Assembly (NCBI GenBank): GCA_007120485.1
Contig: SKNP01000056.1
Span: 1-10,076 of the forward strand
Source of the DNA: Nitriliruptoraceae bacterium
Lineage (GTDB): Bacteria; Actinomycetota; Nitriliruptoria; Nitriliruptorales; Nitriliruptoraceae
Length of the DNA stretch: 10,076 bases
Direction: 5' to 3'
Shown: positions 1 to 7,804 of the stretch, in pieces
How the letters are laid out: the number at the start of each line of letters is the position of its first letter
Numbering within the stretch: position 1 is the first letter of the stretch
Made by a program: the position numbers and the translations under genes
The notes under the pieces: generated by a model
What the model was told of the DNA's origin: nothing
What the model saw: only the letters and a program-made list of their open reading frames with translations
Databases searched by the model: none

Positions 1-293
1 AGGCCGCGGCCGAAGCCGGCATCACCACCGGGGTCACGGCGACCACGTTCGAGCCACGGACCGAGCTCAACCGCGCCCAGCTGGCCTCGCTGCTGGGACG
101 GGCGCTGGAGCTCGACCCGGTGGATGACGGCCCGTTCGACGACGTCAGCGCCGATTCGGTCCACGCGCCGATGATCAACGCCGTGGCCGAGGCAGGGATC
201 ACCACCGGCACCACGGCGACGACGTTCGATCCGGACGGCACGTTGACGCGCGAGCAGATGGCCTCGCTGCTGGTCCGCGCACTGGACGACTGA
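1..293 (+). CDS. SLH-domain surface protein, C-terminal fragment (5' end outside window)
   Basis: This is the last 96 codons of a gene that begins upstream of the window; the frame starts at base 3 and ends at TGA 291-293. The visible part holds about one and two-thirds S-layer homology repeats. The first, incomplete, contains AEAGITTG and LNRAQLASLLGRALEL. The second runs from FDDVSADSVHAPMINAVAEA to LTREQMASLLVRALDD. SLH domains of known families bind secondary cell-wall polymers and hold proteins at the cell surface, and here they end exactly at the C-terminus, as in the next gene. What precedes them cannot be seen, so the enzymatic or structural role is unknown. The repeats resemble those of the following gene closely enough at DNA and protein level to suggest that the two are paralogues or share a repeat history. 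A strong hairpin 25 bases after the stop closes the unit. Confidence 0.88.
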   Translation, partial: AAAEAGITTGVTATTFEPRTELNRAQLASLLGRALELDPVDDGPFDDVSADSVHAPMINAVAEAGITTGTTATTFDPDGTLTREQMASLLVRALDD

Positions 294-317
294 GCCGAAC
301 CGCGCCAGGCACCGACG

Positions 318-351
318 CGAGGGGTCGCCACCGCAGGGTGGCGGCCCCTCG
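318..351 (+). terminator. Hairpin terminator after the first SLH gene
   Basis: Fifteen base pairs close a GCAG tetraloop: arm 318-332 (begins CGAGGGGTCGCC) pairs with 337-351, with one G-U pair. No T-tract follows, which is common for hairpin terminators in very GC-rich actinobacteria. It lies 25 bases after the SLH stop codon. Confidence 0.72.
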
Positions 352-627
352 TCATGGCCGGCGTCATGGCCGCGATCGGGTGGCGGAGCGACGTTCGGCG
401 AGCGCCAGGTCGTGCGCGAGGGATGCACATCGGTCGTGCAACCGCAGCCTCCGTCCCGCGATGGGAGCGGACTAGCTTCCGCCGCCGGGCGGACCGACGC
501 GGCCGTGATCCGAGGGGCGGGTCGCATGGCTCGTCGGTGATGCCCGCACCGAGGTGTCCGCGTCAGGCGGATGCCGCGTCGGGTGACGACCGTCACCGGC
601 GTAGACGAACAGAAGGGGCAGCAGCAC
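352..627 (+). other. Intergenic region and presumed promoter of the propeller-SLH gene
   Basis: The gap between stop 293 and start 628 is 334 bases. After the terminator it shows a 10-base direct repeat, GTCATGGCCG, at 351-360 and 363-372. A weak -10-like TAGCTT lies at 473-478, with no convincing -35 box. A 16-base palindrome is at 582-597 and a ribosome binding site AGAAGGGG at 611-618. Open frames crossing this stretch have strongly skewed Arg/Gly/Pro composition and no recognisable motif, so I call no gene here. Confidence 0.45.
582..597. promoter_or_regulatory. 16-bp palindrome upstream of the propeller-SLH gene
   Basis: GGTGACG (582-588) and CGTCACC (591-597) are perfect inverted arms around AC. 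The palindrome ends 30 bases before the start codon. That position suits an operator or a short 5' UTR hairpin for the surface-protein gene. No regulator is identified, and the role is inferred only from symmetry and position. Confidence 0.35.
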
Positions 628-2607
628 ATGAACGCACGACGCCGACGCACGACGACGCTGGTGGGCGCCATCGCCGCGATGAGCCTGCTCGCCGCACCAG
701 CGGTCGCACAGGACGGACCGCAGTGGCCGATGACCCCCGGGGACGCACAGGGGTCGAACCAGTCGACGGTCGAGGGACCGGACGACCCCGGGTTGAAGTG
801 GCACGTCGACTTCGAGCAGGTCGAGACCGACTTCGCTCCCGACGGCTACGGCAGCATCCACCGCAACTACTTCGTCATCTCCGAGGACGGCACGCTGGTC
901 CTGCTGGCGTCCAACAACGACCGGCAGTACGAGAACAGCGCCCGGTTCGCCCGTGAGCTCATCGGGGTCGACCCCGATGACGGCGAGGTCCTCTGGCAGG
1001 TCGACAACGCCTCACCGCGCAGCAGCAGCCGCTGCGCCCCGGCCATCGACGACCAGGACCGCATCTGGATCGAGACCCGTCCCGACGGCGGCGACCGGGT
1101 ACTCAGCGCCCACGACCCGGCTGACGGCTCCGAGCTCACCTCGATCGAGGCGGAGAGCCCGCGCTGCAGCGACCACCTGCTGATCGATGGTGACCACCTC
1201 GTGAGCGCCAGCAGCGGCAACCTCGAGGACTTCCGCATCCTGGACATCTCCGGCGACGACCCGACCGAGGTCAGCGTCGGTCTCGAGGTGGAGGGCGGCG
1301 ACGACCTCGTCAACCACGGCAACAGCCCGTCCTGGGCCGTGATGGCCGACGGATCGCTCTACACCGCCGTCGAGATCGTCGACGAGGACGGTGACACCGA
1401 ACGGCTCGACATCGTCGAGGTGGACCTGGCGACCGGCGACGTGGTCAACCAGCGTGAGGCCCCGACCCCCAACGGCAGCGACTCGGCCGACTTCAGCCGG
1501 CTGCACCTCGCACTGGACGCCGGCACCGACACGCTGCTCGTCGCGACCGACAGCGGAGAGCCGTACGTGGCCGGGCTCGACACCGGCGATCTCATCCAGT
1601 CATGGATCGACACCCGGCTGAACGACAACGTGAACGACCTCGCCCTCGGCGACGGCACGGTGCTGTTCCAGCCCGGTAGCCGGACCAGCCTGGGCGGGCC
1701 CGACACCGTGGCACTGGCGACCGCTGACGGGGCGTTGCAGTACAGCGATGGGATCGCGAGCGGGTCCTCGCTGCTGACCAACCCGGACGGGTCCGGCTAC
1801 GGCATGGACCGTGGTGAAGGCGACACCCGCAACCAGCTGATCGCCCGGTTCGACGCGGGCGGACAGGTCCAGTGGCAGATCCCACCGGAGCGGATCGTCC
1901 AACAGGTCGACGGGATCGATGAGCGCGACGACCTCAACATGGGCAACCGGTTCGCGCGGATCGAGTTCCCCGCCATCGACGCCGACGGCACCCTCTACGC
2001 GGTCTCGCGTGGGGGCAGCTCCGAAGGGATGCTGGCCATCGACAACTCCGGCGGCCTGTCCGAGCCGATCGATGTCAGCTTCCCCGACGTCGATCCGGAC
2101 TCGACCCACGCGGCCAACATCGAGGAGCTGGCCCGTCGCGGCATCACGCAGGGCGACGCTGACGGCAACTACAACCCGAACGGGCCGGTGCCGCGCGAGC
2201 AGTTCGCCACCTTCCTGGTGCGGGCGCTCGGCATCGAGGCGATCGAGGGCACCTCGCGCTTCGACGACGTCCAGGTCGGCTCGACCCACGCCGCCAACAT
2301 CGAGGCTGCGGCCGAGGCCGGCATCACCCGCGGCACCACCGAGACCGAGTTCTCGCCACGCCGGGAGATCACCCGGGCGGAGGTCGCCAGCCTGCTGGCG
2401 CGCGCCTTCGACCTGGAGGGGATCGAGGGCACGACCCGGTTCGACGACGTCGAGGTGGGCTCGACCCACGCCGCCAACATCGAGGCGGTGGCCGAGGCCG
2501 GCATCACCGAAGGCGACGGGACGGGCAACTTCAACCCTGATACCCGGCTCAACCGGGCGCAGATGGCCTCGCTGCTGATCCGTGCCCTGGACGCCGTCGA
2601 CGGCTGA
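628..2607 (+). CDS. Secreted PQQ-like beta-propeller protein with three C-terminal SLH domains
   Basis: The predicted product is 659 residues. I chose ATG 628 because AGAAGGGG sits 9 bases upstream and a signal peptide begins there: basic MNARRRR, a hydrophobic core, and AVA before Gln28. The in-frame start at 571 would only add 19 residues with no signal character. Residues about 30-480 carry repeated blade-like units such as LIGVDPDDGEVLWQV, IVEVDLATGDV and IARFDAGGQVQWQIP, the signature of PQQ-like (BamB-type) beta-propellers; about seven or eight are visible. Only two cysteines are seen, C136 and C180, a possible disulfide. Three SLH domains begin with FPDV or FDDV at residues 485, 545 and 605, exactly 60 residues apart. 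The protein is rich in Asp and Glu. It is probably exported and anchored to the wall polymer, with the propeller binding a ligand or partner; no catalytic site is recognisable. Strong hairpins bracket it, so it is likely monocistronic. Confidence 0.9.
   Translation: MNARRRRTTTLVGAIAAMSLLAAPAVAQDGPQWPMTPGDAQGSNQSTVEGPDDPGLKWHVDFEQVETDFAPDGYGSIHRNYFVISEDGTLVLLASNNDRQYENSARFARELIGVDPDDGEVLWQVDNASPRSSSRCAPAIDDQDRIWIETRPDGGDRVLSAHDPADGSELTSIEAESPRCSDHLLIDGDHLVSASSGNLEDFRILDISGDDPTEVSVGLEVEGGDDLVNHGNSPSWAVMADGSLYTAVEIVDEDGDTERLDIVEVDLATGDVVNQREAPTPNGSDSADFSRLHLALDAGTDTLLVATDSGEPYVAGLDTGDLIQSWIDTRLNDNVNDLALGDGTVLFQPGSRTSLGGPDTVALATADGALQYSDGIASGSSLLTNPDGSGYGMDRGEGDTRNQLIARFDAGGQVQWQIPPERIVQQVDGIDERDDLNMGNRFARIEFPAIDADGTLYAVSRGGSSEGMLAIDNSGGLSEPIDVSFPDVDPDSTHAANIEELARRGITQGDADGNYNPNGPVPREQFATFLVRALGIEAIEGTSRFDDVQVGSTHAANIEAAAEAGITRGTTETEFSPRREITRAEVASLLARAFDLEGIEGTTRFDDVEVGSTHAANIEAVAEAGITEGDGTGNFNPDTRLNRAQMASLLIRALDAVDG
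2080..2604 (+). repeat. Three in-frame SLH repeats of 180 bp
   Basis: The SLH-coding segment repeats with a period of exactly 180 bases. The same 25-base block, starting TCGACCCACG and encoding STHAANIE, occurs at 2101, 2281 and 2461. The second and third copies are identical there, and the first differs by one base (GCG for GCC). High DNA identity as well as protein identity points to recent duplication or ongoing gene conversion. Confidence 0.85.
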
Positions 2608-2611
2608 TCCG

Positions 2612-2648
2612 TGCCGGTGCCGGGTGTGCCCCTCACCCGGCACCGGCA
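2612..2648 (+). terminator. Strong hairpin terminator after the propeller-SLH gene
   Basis: A perfect 15-bp stem (2612-2626, TGCCGGTGCCGGGTG, with 2634-2648) closes a 7-base loop and starts four bases after the TGA stop. There is no T-tract. The length and perfection of the stem make it a convincing terminator. Confidence 0.8.
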
Positions 2649-2736
2649 TCACCAGCAGGTGGGCGCGGACCGCGGCACGGACGACGCCGACGCGTTCGCG
2701 CCACCTGTCACCAGGCGGTAGCCTCCGCCACCACAG

Positions 2737-2757
2737 CGCGGCCCCTCGTGGGCCGCG
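2737..2757 (+). other. GC-rich hairpin just upstream of tRNA-Ala
   Basis: CGCGGCCC (2737-2744) pairs perfectly with GGGCCGCG (2750-2757) around CTCGT. It ends seven bases before the mature tRNA 5' end. A weak -10-like TAGCCT at 2719-2724 would place the hairpin inside the pre-tRNA leader. It could act in processing, or be a second terminator for the upstream gene; neither is proven. Confidence 0.4.
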
Positions 2758-2764
2758 ATGTTCT

Positions 2765-2838
2765 GGGCCGGTAGCGCAGTCCGGCAGCGCACCTCCATGG
2801 CATGGAGGGGGTCGTGGGTTCAAATCCCATCCGGTCCA
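2765..2838 (+). tRNA. tRNA-Ala, anticodon GGC
   Basis: The full cloverleaf can be folded by eye. The acceptor stem pairs GGGCCGG (2765-2771) with CCGGTCC (2831-2837). The D stem is GCGC/GCGC with an AGTCCGGCA loop. The anticodon stem CCTCC/GGAGG encloses ATGGCAT, giving anticodon GGC at 2799-2801. The variable loop is GGGTC, and the T arm is GTGGG, TTCAAAT, CCCAT. Position 3 pairs with 70 as G-U, the alanine identity element recognised by AlaRS, and the discriminator base is A. The next bases are CCC, so the CCA tail is not encoded and must be added after transcription. It decodes GCC, a codon used heavily in these genes. Confidence 0.95.
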
Positions 2839-2848
2839 CCCCTGAGAA

Positions 2849-2876
2849 GCCCCGCCGGGACGCCTCCTGGCGGGGC
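2849..2876 (+). terminator. Hairpin terminator of the tRNA-Ala unit
   Basis: GCCCCGCCGGGA (2849-2860) pairs with TCCTGGCGGGGC (2865-2876) around a CGCC tetraloop, a 12-bp stem with one G-U pair. It starts ten bases after the tRNA discriminator base, so it should end the tRNA transcript before the kinase gene. Confidence 0.7.
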
Positions 2877-3036
2877 GCTCTCGTCGGTCAGCCGCCACGG
2901 GACGAGCGGTCCGACGGATCGTGCCCAACCGGACGGCACGGCTGTAGCGCATCCGGCGTCGCCGTGGTGCATCCTTCGCACATCCCGACGTCGTACCGTC
3001 GTCCTGGATCGCCCCTCAGCCGCTGAGGACGTACCG

Positions 3037-4449
<1,413 letters not shown>

Positions 4450-4458
4450 GCCGTCAGC

Positions 4459-5160
4459 TCACCGTCCGATCGGTGGCGCATCGGCCGGCGTCGATCGCGG
4501 CTTCCACGCCGTGCGCAGCTCCACCGGCAGATGGGCCACCTCGTTCCATCGGTCGAGGACCGCGGGTGCGCCGCGCAGGTCCTCGGCGGTGACGGCGTCG
4601 GACTCGTGGGCGATCAGTTCGCTGACCGAGGAGTTGGCCACGCCGCCGAGGGTCGGGATCGGCAACCGCAGCGCCACGTGGAGTCCGTGCCAGATGGTCC
4701 CGCCGTGGGTGACGACGATCGTGACCTCCCCGGCTGGCGTGGCCTGCAGCAGTTCCTGGAGGACCGGGGCGACCCGCTCCCCCAACTGCTGACCGGTCTC
4801 GCCACCGATCTCCCCGATCACGTCCTCGCCAGCGAGCCAGCGCTGCCACCGTTCGCTGTCCTCGACCGCGATCTCGTCGCGGAGCCGTTCCTCCCAGTCA
4901 CCGAACGACCGCTCCCGCAGGCGCGGCTCGGAACGTGGCGAGCGGTGTAGCTCGGCCGCGAGTGGTGCCGCCGACTCGGTCGCGCGGAGCAGGTCGGAAC
5001 TGACCACCTCGGCATCGGGGTAGGCGGCCGCGAGCGCGGCGGCGGTCACCCGGGCTTGGGCGTGCCCGAGGGATGATAAGCCGGCGCAGGCCTGTCCCTG
5101 GACTCGGCCTTCCGCGTTCCAGCGGGACTCGCCATGGCGGACCAGGACGAGGCGTCTCAC
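4459..5160 (-). CDS. Histidine phosphatase family protein (phosphoglycerate mutase-like)
   Basis: The 233-residue product has the histidine phosphatase signature: RHGE at residues 8-11 with the phospho-accepting His9, Arg59 in SSDLLRATES, probable acid Glu83 in RLRERSFGDWE, and the second histidine His152 in VVTHGG. It starts with GTG at 5158-5160, overlapping the rsfS stop codon in a GTGA overlap, so translation is probably coupled. In Mycobacterium the phosphatase next to rsfS is GpgP, which dephosphorylates glucosyl-3-phosphoglycerate in methylglucose lipopolysaccharide synthesis. Position makes the same substrate possible here, but the sequence alone cannot tell it from a general phosphatase or an alpha-ribazole phosphatase. 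The C-terminal 40 residues after about 190 are less conserved. A cytoplasmic enzyme is expected. Confidence 0.9.
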   Translation of the reverse strand: MRRLVLVRHGESRWNAEGRVQGQACAGLSSLGHAQARVTAAALAAAYPDAEVVSSDLLRATESAAPLAAELHRSPRSEPRLRERSFGDWEERLRDEIAVEDSERWQRWLAGEDVIGEIGGETGQQLGERVAPVLQELLQATPAGEVTIVVTHGGTIWHGLHVALRLPIPTLGGVANSSVSELIAHESDAVTAEDLRGAPAVLDRWNEVAHLPVELRTAWKPRSTPADAPPIGR

Positions 5161-5591
5161 GGCTCGAGGTCCTCCCGATCGGGCTCGCGAAGGAGCGCCG
5201 CTGCGGCCGGCGGCATCGCTGGGTCCAGCGTCTCGCCGGTGACCCGATCACGTCGGGGCACGTCCGCCCACAGACGGTCGAGTCCGTAGAAGTCACGCTG
5301 TTCGTCGGAGAACAGGTGGCAGACGAGGTCGCCGTAGTCCAGCAGGACCCAACCGGATGCCGGGGTGCCCTCACGCCGCAGCGGCTTGCGGTCGCGATCG
5401 CGGAGCCGTTCCTCGATCCGCTCGGTGGCCGCCTTCAGTTGGCGATCGCTCGCGGTCGTGCCGACCAGGAACACGTCGACGACCGCGAGGAGATCCGCGA
5501 CATCGAGGATCTCCAGGTCGGTCGCACGCACGTCGTCGGCCGCATCGGCGGCAGCGACCGCCAGCATGACGGCTTCTTCGGTAGCGGGCAC
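5157..5591 (-). CDS. rsfS: Ribosome silencing factor RsfS (Iojap/DUF143 family)
   Basis: RsfS binds ribosomal protein uL14 on the 50S subunit and blocks subunit joining when nutrients are scarce. The family core is clear: TDLEILDVADLL (24-35), FLVGTTASDRQLKA (41-54), GWVLLDYGDLVCHLFSDEQR (79-98) and FYGLDRLWAD (100-109). I chose GTG at 5589-5591 (144 residues). It has AGGA 7 bases upstream and gives an N-terminus, PATEEAVMLAVAAADAADD, that fits the usual family start. An upstream GTG at 5646-5648 would add 19 mostly acidic residues with no visible ribosome binding site, but cannot be excluded. The final 35 residues extend beyond the core. It sits between the LytR_C protein and the phosphatase, overlapping the latter by four bases. 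Confidence 0.94.
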   Translation of the reverse strand: MPATEEAVMLAVAAADAADDVRATDLEILDVADLLAVVDVFLVGTTASDRQLKAATERIEERLRDRDRKPLRREGTPASGWVLLDYGDLVCHLFSDEQRDFYGLDRLWADVPRRDRVTGETLDPAMPPAAAALLREPDREDLEP

Positions 5592-5678
5592 GTCCTCGTC
5601 CTGGTCGTCGAGGTCCTGGTCGTTCAGGGTCTCCGTGCAGGGAACCACAACGAGGTCACGATGTGCGCCACCGTCCCC

Positions 5679-7046
5679 TCACGTGCGGTCGTCGGATCCG
5701 GGGGCGAGGTCCTGCCCGACGACGATCGTCAGGTCGATCGGTGCGTCGAGCTCCCCTGATCGCTCGATCGTCCCGGTCCCCAGGACGTCCTGGACCTCGC
5801 GTGCGGCCGCACGCACCTCGTCGTCGTCGCCGTGGATCAGGATCCGCGTCTGCTCGTAGGTGAACCGGTCCGCGTTGCCCGTCAGTAGCGCTCGGAAGCC
5901 GGCCTCCTCGAGCTGTGTCCCGATGCGGGGTCCGATGCCGGGGACCCCGTTGCCGTTGAGGACCCGCAGCCGCCGACCGGTCGCCTGCGTGGCGTCCTCC
6001 CAGGCGGCCAGCCGGTCGAGGAGCGGGATGACCCGGTCCTCGTCGAGCCGGTAGCCCTCGGGGTCGTCCTCACCACCGGTCGCTTGGACCGGCACGGTCA
6101 GGGTCGTCGGTGGCTCCTCCCCGTCAGCGGCGAGCCGGCCGAGCAGCGCATGCAACGCGGGCAGATCCAGGTCGCCATCGAACCGCTCGACCGCAGCCTC
6201 CAGCGCACGCTCGGACGTCGCCGGATCCCCATCGACCGCCGCGATCACCGCATCGAGCACCACCTGGGTGCGCGGGAGCACGTCGAGCTGGCTCGTTCCT
6301 GGAACGTCGAGCGTCAGGTAACGACGCAGCTCGCGGCCCTCCAACCGTTGCTCGCCGGCATCGAAGCGGACCACCTGCCCGGAGGTCGTCGCCCCTTCGA
6401 TGGGCCGCCGCACGTCGACCTCGATCCCGTCGATCTCGCCACCCAACGCCTCCCAGCCCGCGGGGGTGATCGTGGCACCGCCGTCCAGGTCCAGGCCGAG
6501 CAGCGCCGTCGCCGCACGGAGCACCATCGGGCTGCCCTGGTCGCGGTAGGCCTCGGCCAGGGTCATCGACCCGTCCTCGCCGAGGTCGACGGTGAGCGAT
6601 GGCGGGAGCAGCGCGATCGTGCCCGTCGAGGTCCCGGCAGCGTCGGCGAGCACGACCACCGACTGCAGTCCGGCACCGGGTTCGTCCCCGATGTCCGCCG
6701 GGTCGTCCACCGACGGGAGGACCAGCACCGCGGCCGTGAGCTGTACCTCGGCGTCGAGGTGGTCGATGGCGTCCTCGGGCTCGGAGCCGGCGGGTGGGTC
6801 GTCGGCCGGCCCCTCGAACACCGACCGCACGGACGCGACCAGATCGTCGCCGACCCCGGCCACCGCGATCGCGACGCCGCCGGCGATCAGCAGGATCGCG
6901 CCGATCGCGATCGCGCGGCGACGCCGCTGCCGCCGGCGCTGTTCCAAGCGGGCCTGCTGGCGACGACCCGACGATCCGCCGTCGGACCGCCGGGCGCGCG
7001 GCGTCGGAGCGTCCGGGCTCGATGCCCGCTCGCGCTGTTCAGCCAT
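5679..7046 (-). CDS. LytR_C-domain membrane protein with degenerate LCP domain
   Basis: The product is 455 residues from ATG 7044-7046, overlapping the nadD stop region by eight bases. A cytoplasmic basic head (RRQQARLEQRRRQRRRR, 29-45) precedes one membrane helix (about 45-65). The exported part has an LCP-like region (about 102-270), and a clear LytR_C domain (about 358-446, starting RRLRVLNGNGVPG). LCP enzymes transfer teichoic acid or arabinogalactan-type polymers to peptidoglycan. Here the fold landmarks are recognisable (GIEVDVRRPIE at 207; GEQRLEGRELRRYL at 231), but the usual S-I-P-R-D segment reads LLPPSL (146-151), the Asp-Ser-Arg entry motif is absent, and the Arg-x-Arg pair is replaced by YLTL. 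It is probably not a working transferase. It lies in the operon between nadD and rsfS, as LytR-type genes do in Streptomyces. No strong ribosome binding site is seen, consistent with coupling to nadD. Confidence 0.88.
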   Translation of the reverse strand: MAEQRERASSPDAPTPRARRSDGGSSGRRQQARLEQRRRQRRRRAIAIGAILLIAGGVAIAVAGVGDDLVASVRSVFEGPADDPPAGSEPEDAIDHLDAEVQLTAAVLVLPSVDDPADIGDEPGAGLQSVVVLADAAGTSTGTIALLPPSLTVDLGEDGSMTLAEAYRDQGSPMVLRAATALLGLDLDGGATITPAGWEALGGEIDGIEVDVRRPIEGATTSGQVVRFDAGEQRLEGRELRRYLTLDVPGTSQLDVLPRTQVVLDAVIAAVDGDPATSERALEAAVERFDGDLDLPALHALLGRLAADGEEPPTTLTVPVQATGGEDDPEGYRLDEDRVIPLLDRLAAWEDATQATGRRLRVLNGNGVPGIGPRIGTQLEEAGFRALLTGNADRFTYEQTRILIHGDDDEVRAAAREVQDVLGTGTIERSGELDAPIDLTIVVGQDLAPGSDDRT

Positions 7047-7626
7047 CGCCGTTGCCGTAGAGCCCGTGGGCGCGGACGTAGTCGTCCACGGCGACGGGGA
7101 CCAGGTACCGGGTCGCGCGGCCGCTCGCGAACCGTTCACGCAGCTGCGTCGACGACACCTCCAACTGCGGGATCTCGAGGTGCTCGATGGGCCCGGGCAG
7201 CGTGGCCGGGTCGGGCGGACGGTGCCCGGGCCGGGTGACGACCACGAACGTGGCCAGCGCGAACGCTTCGTCGACGCGTTCCCATGCGGGCAGGCCCTCG
7301 GCGGCGTCCTCGCCGAGCACGAAGTACCAGCGGGTGTCCGGGGCGTCGCGGCGGAACTGCGCGAGGGTGTCCGCGGTGTAGGTCGGTCCCTTCCGGCCGA
7401 CCTCGCGGGCGTCGACGTCGAGGTGCGGGTCGTCCGCGACGGCCGCTGCGGTCATCCCGACCCGGTGCTCCGGCGGCGAGGTGGTGGACTTCATCCACGG
7501 GTCACCGGCGACCAGCAACCGGACCTCGTCCAGCCCCAGCTCCACACGAGCGCACTCGGCCACGACGAGGTGTCCGAGATGTGGGGGGTCGAAGGTGCCC
7601 CCGAGGAGGCCGACGCGCGGTGCCAT
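7039..7626 (-). CDS. nadD: Nicotinate-nucleotide adenylyltransferase NadD
   Basis: NadD adenylates nicotinate mononucleotide with ATP to give deamido-NAD, the common step of de novo and salvage NAD synthesis. The 195-residue product is of normal length. It has the nucleotidyltransferase motif GGTFDPPHLGHL (9-20, His16 and His19), the substrate loop GDPWMKS (41-47), TYTADTL (82-88), YFVLGEDA (101-108) and the second ATP-binding motif SSTQLRER (158-165). ATG 7624-7626 is the first gene start of the minus-strand operon. No Shine-Dalgarno sequence is visible. Instead a TAGCCT box (7640 down to 7635) lies eight bases before the start, so the transcript may be leaderless or nearly so. trpB2 diverges upstream, so the usual actinobacterial neighbours proA and obg are missing. 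Confidence 0.96.
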   Translation of the reverse strand: MAPRVGLLGGTFDPPHLGHLVVAECARVELGLDEVRLLVAGDPWMKSTTSPPEHRVGMTAAAVADDPHLDVDAREVGRKGPTYTADTLAQFRRDAPDTRWYFVLGEDAAEGLPAWERVDEAFALATFVVVTRPGHRPPDPATLPGPIEHLEIPQLEVSSTQLRERFASGRATRYLVPVAVDDYVRAHGLYGNGDG

Positions 7627-7634
7627 CGTGCGAC

Positions 7635-7640
7635 AGGCTA
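7635..7640 (-). promoter_or_regulatory. Candidate -10 box of the nadD operon
   Basis: Read on the minus strand, TAGCCT fits the TANNNT pattern of housekeeping actinobacterial promoters and would start transcription about two bases before, or at, the nadD ATG. No clear -35 box is seen at 17-18 bases, so this is a weak prediction that rests on position. Confidence 0.3.
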
Positions 7641-7719
7641 CCTGGGGGCGGTCCGCGCGCCGTGCGCCACGCCTTCCGCGCGGCCACGCTGCCGAACGCC
7701 GCCGGACGGGCCACCGACT

Positions 7720-7731
7720 TCGGTCGACCGA
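7720..7731. promoter_or_regulatory. 12-bp perfect palindrome in the nadD/trpB2 divergent region
   Basis: TCGGTCGACCGA is a perfect palindrome in the 178-base divergent gap. It lies where the -35 region of trpB2 would be, 11 bases before a TACCGT -10-like box at 7743-7748. It could be an operator for one or both units. A short hairpin, CCCGC/GCGGG (7758-7771), falls in the presumed trpB2 leader. No tryptophan-codon leader peptide is visible. Confidence 0.33.
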
Positions 7732-7804
7732 CCCGCCCTGGCTACCGTCAGCGCGCTCCCGCAGCGGCGGGCCGGCGGTACCGATCGACAGCGAGGAACC
7801 TGAC

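Noticed and set aside
2799..2801. Reading the anticodon as TGG (tRNA-Pro)
   Set aside because: T at 2798 is the invariant U33 of the seven-base loop, so the anticodon is GGC. The G3-U70 pair confirms alanine.
2765..2838. tRNA as an integration site for a mobile element
   Set aside because: No integrase, no repeated tRNA 3' end and no phage-like genes are visible in the window.
1600..2952. Open frame of 450 codons on the minus strand opposite the propeller-SLH gene and tRNA
   Set aside because: It runs antisense through a clear SLH gene, two hairpins and a tRNA, and has no recognisable domain. Long antisense frames are expected at this GC content.
2758..3036. N-terminal extension of the kinase reading through the tRNA
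   Set aside because: The extra 93 codons overlap the tRNA and its terminator; the kinase has a good ribosome binding site and family-typical start at 3037.
6084..7238. Plus-strand frame of 384 codons across the LytR_C protein and nadD
   Set aside because: It overlaps two well-supported minus-strand genes, and its product has shadow-frame composition.
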